Assembly: GCA_946537305.1 (NCBI GenBank)
Contig: CAMNFR010000002.1
Span: forward strand, 1-48,563
Length of the DNA: 48,563 bases
DNA from: an uncultured Lachnospiraceae bacterium
GTDB lineage: Bacteria; Bacillota; Clostridia; Lachnospirales; Lachnospiraceae
Direction of reading: 5' to 3'
Part shown: one piece after another, positions 43,612 to 48,563 of the stretch
Numbering within the stretch: position 1 is the first letter of the stretch
Layout of the letters: each line of letters starts with the position of its first letter
Position numbers and translations under genes: made by a program
Notes under the pieces: generated by a model
What the model saw: the letters and a program-made list of their open reading frames with translations, nothing else
Databases searched by the model: none
What the model was told of the DNA's origin: nothing

Positions 43612-43731
43612 ATGTTTGATAAGATCAAAGAAGCGCTGGCAGCGTGTCTTTCCGTCATCTGCGCAGATTTCGAAGCGGATAATATGTACGAAGTAACAGC
43701 AGAGCAGACCAAATTCATCATGGGAAAATAA
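43612..43731 (+). CDS. Small protein, 39 residues
   Basis: Starts MFDKIKEALAACLSV and ends KFIMGK. TGGAGGTG lies 7 nt before the ATG. It has its own extended -10 promoter and a strong terminator 1 bp after the stop codon, so it is a complete single-gene transcription unit. The N-terminus is an amphipathic helix with two cysteines (Cys12, Cys17); the remainder is acidic. The opening MFDKIKE resembles acyl carrier proteins, but no phosphopantetheine DSL site is present. The unit structure argues for a real gene. Function unknown. Confidence 0.6.
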   Translation: MFDKIKEALAACLSVICADFEADNMYEVTAEQTKFIMGK

Positions 43732-43732
43732 A

Positions 43733-43765
43733 GAAGACAGGGGATGTCACCCCTGTCTTCTTTCG
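43733..43765 (+). terminator. Terminator of the 39-residue ORF
   Basis: GAAGACAGGGG (43734-43744) and CCCCTGTCTTC (43751-43761) form an 11-bp stem with a 6-nt loop, followed by TTTC. Confidence 0.9.
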
Positions 43766-43854
43766 TGAATAATAAAGAGAAGAACCGGGCCGGATTATTT
43801 TCAAAAAGATAAAACAAAAGACACGAAATATATTTTATAATTTTTACGAAGCTA

Positions 43855-43883
43855 TTGACTTTGGCTGGCTTTTATTGGATAAT
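43855..43883 (+). promoter_or_regulatory. Promoter of the aconitase-family gene
   Basis: TTGACT (43855-43860), 17-bp spacer, GATAAT (43878-43883), giving a leader of about 45 nt. Confidence 0.75.
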
Positions 43884-43935
43884 TAGAGCATCTAATGCCG
43901 GCGGCAAATGTCGGCAAAAGAAGGAGGACAGACCA

Positions 43936-46224
43936 ATGAAATTATGGAAGAACGGCGCCTATCTGATCAATGGCGTGGATCTGGTCGAGGATACTGGGGA
44001 CGTTTGTGCTGCAGTTAAGGCTAAGACCGGTGCTGAGCCCGATAAGGCTGCCGCGAAGAAGGAAACCATGGCTTATGGTATCCTGACCGCTCACAACACC
44101 TCTGGCGACAATGAGAACCTGATGATCAAGTTCGACGGCATGCTGTCCCATGATATCACCTATGTTGGTATCATCCAGACCGCAAGAGCTTCGGGTATGA
44201 CCGAGTTCCCGCTGGACTATGCTCTGACCTGCTGCCACAACTCTCTGTGCGCTGTTGGCGGCACCATCAACGAGGATGACCACGTATTTGGTCTGACGGC
44301 TGCTCAGAAGTACGGCGGAATGTTCGTACCTCCGCACCAGGCAGTTATCCATCAGTATGCCCGTGAGGTCATGGCTGGCGGCGGCAAGATGCTGCTGGGT
44401 TCTGACTCTCACACCCGTTATGGCGCACTGGGCACCATGGCCATGGGTGAAGGCGGCGGCGAGCTTGCAAAGCAGCTGTGCGGCAGAACCTATGATATCA
44501 AGATGCCTCAGGTCATCGCTGTGTATCTGAAGAATGCTCCTCGCCGCGGCGTAGGCCCTCAGGACGTAGCTATCGCCCTGGTTACCGCTGTATTTGACTG
44601 CGGTTATGTAAAGAACAAAGTTCTGGAATTCGTAGGCCCCGGCGTGTCCAATCTGTCTACTGAGTTCCGTATTGGTATCGATGTCATGACCACTGAGACC
44701 ACATGTCTGTCCTCCATCTGGAGAACTGATGAGAAGGTCAAAGAGTGGTATGAGATCCACAAGAGACCCGAAGACTTCAAGGAGATCAACCCCGGCCCCG
44801 TGGCTTACTACGATGGCGTTGTGGAAATCGACCTGGCGGAGATCAAGCCGATGATCGCCATGCCGTTCCATCCCAGCAAGGGTTATGAGATCGACTTTGT
44901 AAATGCGAACCTGAAGGATCTGCTGCACGACGTAGAAGAGAGAGCCAAGATCTCCTTTGGCGACAAGATCAACTTCTCCCTGCAGGATAAGATCGTTGAT
45001 GGCAAGCTGTATACCGAGCAGGGCCTGATCGCCGGCTGCGCCGGTGGTACTTTCGAGAATATCTGCGATGCTGCTGATATCCTGAAGGGCACCTACATTG
45101 GTTCCGACAAGTTCACTCTGAGCGTATATCCTTCTTCCACTCCTATCTACATGGAGCTGATCAAGAACGGCCGTGCCGCTGAGATCCTGCAGACCGGTGC
45201 TATCCTGAAGACTGCATTCTGCGGACCTTGCTTCGGCGCTGGCGATACGCCTGCTAACAATGCGTTCTCCATCCGTCATGCGACCCGTAACTTCCCGAAC
45301 CGCGAAGGTTCCAAGGTCCAGAACGGACAGATCGCGTCTGTGGCCCTTATGGATGCCCGTTCCATCGCAGCTACCGCTGCCAACAAGGGCTTCCTGACCT
45401 CCGCTGAGACCTTCGAGGGCGAGTACACCAAGCCGAAGTACTACTTCGATGCTGACATCTATGCACATCGCGTATACAACGGCTTCGGCAATCCTCATCC
45501 CGAGGTTGAGCTGATTGAAGGTCCCAACATCAAGCCTTGGCCGAAGATGACCGCCCTGACGGATGACATCATGCTGAAGGTTGTTTCCGAGATCCACGAT
45601 CCGGTAACCACCACCGATGAGCTGATTCCTTCCGGCGAGACTTCTTCCTATCGTTCCAACCCTCTGGGCCTGGCTGAGTTCACTCTGAGCCGCAAGGATC
45701 CCGCCTATGTTGGCAATGCCAAAGCTGTTCAGGCTGTGGAATATGCCCGTCAGGCCGGAACCAGCCCTTGCGAGGATGCTGGATTCAAGGCTGCCTATGA
45801 AGCCATCAAGGCTTGCTTCCCGGATGTTGACCCGATGAAGACTGCCATCGGTTCCACCATCTTCGCTGTGAAGCCCGGCGACGGCTCTGCCCGTGAGCAG
45901 GCTGCTTCCTGCCAGAAGGTTCTGGGCGCATGGGCGAACATCGCCAACGAGTATGCCACCAAGCGTTATCGCTCCAACCTTATCAACTGGGGTATGATGC
46001 CCTTCCTGTATGAGGGAAGCGACAAGGAACTGCCTTTCGCCCTGGGTGACTATGTATTCATCCCCGGCGTACGCCAGGCGATCACCGATAAGGCTGAGTC
46101 CATCAAGGCTTATGCCATCACCGCTGACGGCGTGAAGGAATTCGAAGTCAAGCTGGGTGAGCTGACCGACGCCGAGAGAGATATCATCAAAGCCGGCTGC
46201 CTGATCAACTACTACAGAGGCTAA
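43936..46224 (+). CDS. Aconitase-family hydratase
   Basis: 762 residues. Cys368 (AGCAGG), Cys429 and Cys432 (FCGPC) are placed like the three [4Fe-4S] ligands of mitochondrial aconitase (358, 421, 424). [21 protein letters not shown] is the conserved His region and [16 protein letters not shown] the substrate-binding Arg segment; [11 protein letters not shown] lies in the C-terminal swivel domain. It should interconvert citrate and isocitrate, or a related hydroxy di- or tricarboxylate such as methylisocitrate. The NSGxTNS-like first-Cys loop is altered to [19 protein letters not shown] precedes the ATG; the frame upstream to 43855 is promoter. Codon use is of the highly expressed kind. No citrate synthase or isocitrate dehydrogenase is nearby, so the exact substrate is open. 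Confidence 0.85.
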   Translation: MKLWKNGAYLINGVDLVEDTGDVCAAVKAKTGAEPDKAAAKKETMAYGILTAHNTSGDNENLMIKFDGMLSHDITYVGIIQTARASGMTEFPLDYALTCCHNSLCAVGGTINEDDHVFGLTAAQKYGGMFVPPHQAVIHQYAREVMAGGGKMLLGSDSHTRYGALGTMAMGEGGGELAKQLCGRTYDIKMPQVIAVYLKNAPRRGVGPQDVAIALVTAVFDCGYVKNKVLEFVGPGVSNLSTEFRIGIDVMTTETTCLSSIWRTDEKVKEWYEIHKRPEDFKEINPGPVAYYDGVVEIDLAEIKPMIAMPFHPSKGYEIDFVNANLKDLLHDVEERAKISFGDKINFSLQDKIVDGKLYTEQGLIAGCAGGTFENICDAADILKGTYIGSDKFTLSVYPSSTPIYMELIKNGRAAEILQTGAILKTAFCGPCFGAGDTPANNAFSIRHATRNFPNREGSKVQNGQIASVALMDARSIAATAANKGFLTSAETFEGEYTKPKYYFDADIYAHRVYNGFGNPHPEVELIEGPNIKPWPKMTALTDDIMLKVVSEIHDPVTTTDELIPSGETSSYRSNPLGLAEFTLSRKDPAYVGNAKAVQAVEYARQAGTSPCEDAGFKAAYEAIKACFPDVDPMKTAIGSTIFAVKPGDGSAREQAASCQKVLGAWANIANEYATKRYRSNLINWGMMPFLYEGSDKELPFALGDYVFIPGVRQAITDKAESIKAYAITADGVKEFEVKLGELTDAERDIIKAGCLINYYRG

Positions 46225-46274
46225 GAGTGACTTTAAGCATTTGTCTTAGACGGATGCAAAACAAAAGAACCCGA

Positions 46275-46304
46275 GGGGCTGTGCGAAAGCACAGCCCCTT
46301 TTTT
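46275..46304 (+). terminator. Terminator of the aconitase-family gene
   Basis: GGGGCTGTGC (46275-46284) and GCACAGCCCC (46289-46298) with GAAA tetraloop and six T residues. Confidence 0.95.
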
Positions 46305-46322
46305 CGAAGAAGAAAAAGAGGA

Positions 46323-46351
46323 TTGTAATTTCGTGAAATAAATATTATACT
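46323..46351 (+). promoter_or_regulatory. Promoter of galK
   Basis: TTGTAA (46323-46328), 17-bp spacer, TATACT (46346-46351). The predicted start near 46358 leaves a leader of about 200 nt. Confidence 0.65.
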
Positions 46352-46357
46352 ACGAGT

Positions 46358-46545
46358 GGTTTCCACCGGTTCCGGGGAGGAGGGCCGCCTGGCGGTCCAG
46401 CCAGGTTCTGGAGCAAAATATCGTAGTACCCGTCAGAAACCGTGGCTGCCGGTGGGGATGTTTCACAGGAAAATACCAGGAGATCGTTTTTTACGCGGTT
46501 TACACTGATCACAACGTCAGGTTCCCTTTTATAGGGGCTGATTCA
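46358..46545 (+). other. Structured galK leader, candidate cis-regulatory RNA
   Basis: GGTTTC (46358-46363) can pair with GAAACC (46436-46441), whereas CCACCGG (46363-46369) can pair with CCGGTGG (46449-46455). The two pairings are mutually exclusive or pseudoknotted. CCGCC-T-GGCGG (46385-46395) is a local hairpin. CCCT/AGGG (about 46523-46534) forms another just before the ribosome binding site. TACTACGA (46348-46355) and TCGTAGTA (46421-46428) are inverted at the DNA level. The pattern matches no riboswitch I know. Confidence 0.4.
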
Positions 46546-46560
46546 CAAGGAGAGTACAAC

Positions 46561-47769
46561 ATGGCGGAGCAGTATTCAAAAGAGCAGCTGATGGAACAAT
46601 TCCTGCAGATCTTCGGCGAGGGAGAGACACCCCGCGTGTTCTTCGCCCCCGGACGGGTGAATCTGATCGGGGAGCATACAGATTATAACGGGGGGCATGT
46701 TTTCCCCTGCGCCCTGACCTTCGGTATTTATGCCGCAGCCAGACTGCGGAAAGATAATAAGCTGCGTTTTTATTCAGGCAATGTGGCCCGGCTGGGTGTG
46801 TTGGAGAGCAGTCTGGATGCATTGGAAAAGACGGATAATGATTCCTGGACCAGTTATGCCAAGGGCGTTCTGTGGGCCATCGGGGAAAGAGGCATAACGC
46901 TTCCCTGCGGTATGGAGCTTCTGATCTGGGGTAACATTCCCAATGGAGCCGGTCTTTCTTCCTCTGCCGCACTGGAGGTCGTAGTAGGACTCGCTGCCCG
47001 TGAACTGTACGGACTGTCCCAGCTGACCATGCAGGACTTGGCATTGATCGGCCAGAAAGCGGAAAACGATTTCTGCGGCCTTTCCTGTGGTATTATGGAT
47101 CAGTTCGCCAGCGCCATGGGAAAACAGGATGCAGCCATCTTCCTGGATACGAATACATTGATCTATGAATATGCACCGGTAAAGCTTCCGAATGCGAAGG
47201 TAGTCATCACCAACAGCAACGTAAAGCACAGCCTGGTGGGCTCTGCCTATAACGACCGCCGGCGGGAGTGCGAAGAGGCGCTCGCGGATATCCGGGATGC
47301 CATGGAAAAAGCAGGAACAGCCCCTGACGCGCTGCCGAAGTCCCTGGGAGCGCTGAGCGAAGAAGATTTCGAGAACTGGAAGCATGTGATCCGGAACGAT
47401 ATCTGCCGTGCGCGCGCAAAGCATGCGGTCTATGAGAACCAGCGGACCATCCGTGCGGTGGCGGCCCTGAAGAAGGATGACGCGGCTGCCTTTGGAGCGC
47501 TGATGAATGCCTCTCATGATTCCCTGCGGGATGATTACGAGGTGTCCTGTCCCGAAGTCGATACCCTGGTAGAACTGGCCCGCAGCGTCCCCGGCGTCAT
47601 CGGAAGCCGCATCACCGGCGGCGGATTCGGCGGCTGCACAGTCAGTCTTGTTGCCTGTGACGCTATCCCTGCCTTCGAAAAGACCGTAGGAGAGGGCTAC
47701 CAAAAAGCCACCGGATTAACGGCCGATTTCTATGTGGTAGATATGGGACAGGGAGCCCACGAAATCTAG
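46561..47769 (+). CDS. galK: Galactokinase
   Basis: 402 residues. It phosphorylates galactose with ATP to galactose 1-phosphate, first step of the Leloir pathway. Signatures: GRVNLIGEHTDYNGG (about 31-45), the GHMP ATP motif NGAGLSSSAALE (about 127-138), the catalytic-Asp region GIMDQFASAMGK and the C-terminal GGGFGGCTVSLV. AAGGAGA lies 7 nt before the ATG. It completes galactose use after lacZ at the other end of the window. galT and galE are not here. A 200-nt structured leader suggests regulation beyond the promoter. Confidence 0.96.
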   Translation: MAEQYSKEQLMEQFLQIFGEGETPRVFFAPGRVNLIGEHTDYNGGHVFPCALTFGIYAAARLRKDNKLRFYSGNVARLGVLESSLDALEKTDNDSWTSYAKGVLWAIGERGITLPCGMELLIWGNIPNGAGLSSSAALEVVVGLAARELYGLSQLTMQDLALIGQKAENDFCGLSCGIMDQFASAMGKQDAAIFLDTNTLIYEYAPVKLPNAKVVITNSNVKHSLVGSAYNDRRRECEEALADIRDAMEKAGTAPDALPKSLGALSEEDFENWKHVIRNDICRARAKHAVYENQRTIRAVAALKKDDAAAFGALMNASHDSLRDDYEVSCPEVDTLVELARSVPGVIGSRITGGGFGGCTVSLVACDAIPAFEKTVGEGYQKATGLTADFYVVDMGQGAHEI

Positions 47770-47784
47770 ACAAGATATGCGCTC

Positions 47785-47806
47785 CGCGAGGATGCGCAGG
47801 AATTCA
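47785..47806. repeat. Copy of the GAGGATGCGCAGGAATTC element
   Basis: GAGGATGCGCAGGAATTC (about 47788-47805) is identical to 18 bases at about 8321-8338. A relaxed copy (CGCTTCGCGAGAATGCGCAGG) lies at about 32972-32992. All are intergenic. Confidence 0.5.
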
Positions 47807-47818
47807 TGAATATAGGTG

Positions 47819-47862
47819 AAAAGGAGCCGTGGGATCAATCCATCCCCAACGGCTCCTTTTTT
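47819..47862. terminator. Bidirectional terminator between galK and the LysR gene
   Basis: AAAAGGAGCCGT (47819-47830) pairs with ACGGCTCCTTTT (47849-47860), followed by TT and preceded by A residues, so it can serve both convergent genes. Confidence 0.9.
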
Positions 47863-47866
47863 AATG

Positions 47867-48563
47867 CTATAATTCCATATTTCCGAACCAGGTCTGCAGT
47901 CGGCTCTGAATCAGAGAGAGTTCAGCTTCTTTTTTCTCGCTGTTATCTTTATGTTTTACTAAATAAGTGACTCTCTCCGGAGGTTTTCTTGAATCAGCAA
48001 TCTCGCTCAGAATTACCCCCTGCGTTTCCTGCAGATGCCTGGCAATAGAAATCGGTACAATAGCCCATCGGCCGGGCTCCCTTATAAAGGCCGCCAGCAA
48101 TTGGTAGATATCGACTTCCAGGGTGCTCCATTTTCCTTTGCTGATCATTTGATCATGCCAGATCTGGTAATTATTATCCCAGATAAAACATACTTCTTTT
48201 TCTCTCGTCAGGTCATCCACAAAAATTGTATCGCGATGGATGGCCTGACTTTTTTCCTGTACGATTACCATCCGTTCCCGCAGGATCGGCTCGACAATAA
48301 TATTTTTAAAGTGCAGAAGATGAAAGGCAAAACCCAGGTCTATCACATGACGTTCCAGCAATTCATAAATGTTATAGGAATAGTGGGTAGATATCTGAAG
48401 CCGAATGTTCAGTTCGGGATCATTTGAGATGCTGCGGTAGAAAGGAAGCAAGGTAACGGCGTTCAAGGTGTTTGGACAGCCGATATGTAGGTGAACTTCA
48501 TCCTCCTTGTTTCGAAGCATGCTTGTTTCAGACATCAGAGAAAGCCAGCGCTCTGCAATAGTG
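47867..48563 (-). CDS. LysR-family regulator, effector domain (N-terminus beyond window)
   Basis: The visible 232 codons cover the linker and the two-lobed effector-binding domain of a LysR-type regulator. The frame remains open to the window edge; codons before the internal Met read TIAERWLSL, typical of the linker helix, so the DNA-binding domain lies beyond 48563. VHLHIGCPNTLNAVTLLPFY starts the domain, IDLGFAF ends lobe one of the first strand set and PGRWAIVPISIARHL is the hinge return. It converges on galK and shares the terminator. The target genes are presumably on the far side of its promoter, outside this window. Lower GC and more AT-rich codons than neighbours hint at a different origin. 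Confidence 0.8.
   Translation of the reverse strand, partial: TIAERWLSLMSETSMLRNKEDEVHLHIGCPNTLNAVTLLPFYRSISNDPELNIRLQISTHYSYNIYELLERHVIDLGFAFHLLHFKNIIVEPILRERMVIVQEKSQAIHRDTIFVDDLTREKEVCFIWDNNYQIWHDQMISKGKWSTLEVDIYQLLAAFIREPGRWAIVPISIARHLQETQGVILSEIADSRKPPERVTYLVKHKDNSEKKEAELSLIQSRLQTWFGNMEL

Noticed and set aside
43612-43731. Truncated acyl carrier protein
   Set aside because: Only the first seven residues resemble ACP; the DSL phosphopantetheine site and later helices are missing, and the gene has its own terminator.
43942-45597. 551-codon minus-strand frame inside the aconitase-family gene
   Set aside because: Antisense of a high-bias gene; no ribosome site and no domain features.
46358-46545. 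T-box, cobalamin, THF or guanidine riboswitch before galK
   Set aside because: None of the conserved sequence elements I know for these classes is visible, and galK is not a usual target.

Overview
The window reads as chromosomal DNA of a strictly anaerobic, moderately GC-rich clostridium, most likely a gut Lachnospiraceae-type organism. Grounds: an oxygen-labile glycyl radical enzyme with its activase, a clostridial 2-enoate reductase, an AGCS amino-acid symporter, strong AGGAGG ribosome binding sites, sigma-A promoters of TTGACA-17/18-TATAAT type, and Firmicute-style FtsX exporters with coiled coils. I saw no rRNA, tRNA, CRISPR array, phage genes or intact insertion sequence.

Layout. 1-4367: galactoside module (start of a probable GPH sugar symporter, lacZ, divergent AraC regulator). 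4507-6052: lipoprotein, a protein of unknown function and a small membrane protein. 6197-9812: 2-enoate reductase and a MATE efflux protein, each behind a consensus promoter overlapped by a dyad. 9813-10280: gene-free array of hairpins. 10281-11453: YqhD-type alcohol dehydrogenase. 11609-11793: a probable MITE with 16-bp terminal inverted repeats and an 8-bp target duplication. 11900-14761: lipoprotein, GtrA protein, a CsoR-type metal sensor with an extraordinary His-rich N-terminus, and a membrane protein. 15113-23019: AGCS symporter, a REC-GGDEF-EAL-GGDEF c-di-GMP protein, then activase and glycyl radical enzyme. 23020-23803: 784 bp without genes, full of hairpins and repeats. 23804-29895: LysR regulator, deoxyinosine glycosylase, ABC ATPase and a coiled-coil FtsX permease. 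29986-35939: MarR and MATE, thiamine pyrophosphokinase, flavin reductase, Ldh-type dehydrogenase, CmpB-like membrane protein. 36018-43310 (minus strand): AlaX, AraD, and a second ABC exporter whose coiled coil is a separate lipoprotein. 43612-48563: 39-residue ORF, aconitase-family hydratase, galactokinase behind a structured leader, and a truncated LysR gene.

How it may work together. lacZ, the adjoining symporter and galK would take up and process lactose or galactosides. The glycyl radical enzyme carries the residues I recall for trans-4-hydroxy-L-proline dehydratase (HypD). A near-identical palindrome lies just after its predicted transcription start and upstream of the AGCS symporter, which suggests one regulon coupling uptake of an amino or imino acid to radical dehydration. 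The two ABC/FtsX loci show the same exporter design with the coiled coil fused in one case and separate in the other. Functional names rest on motif recognition from the sequence and memory of the families; no searches were run.
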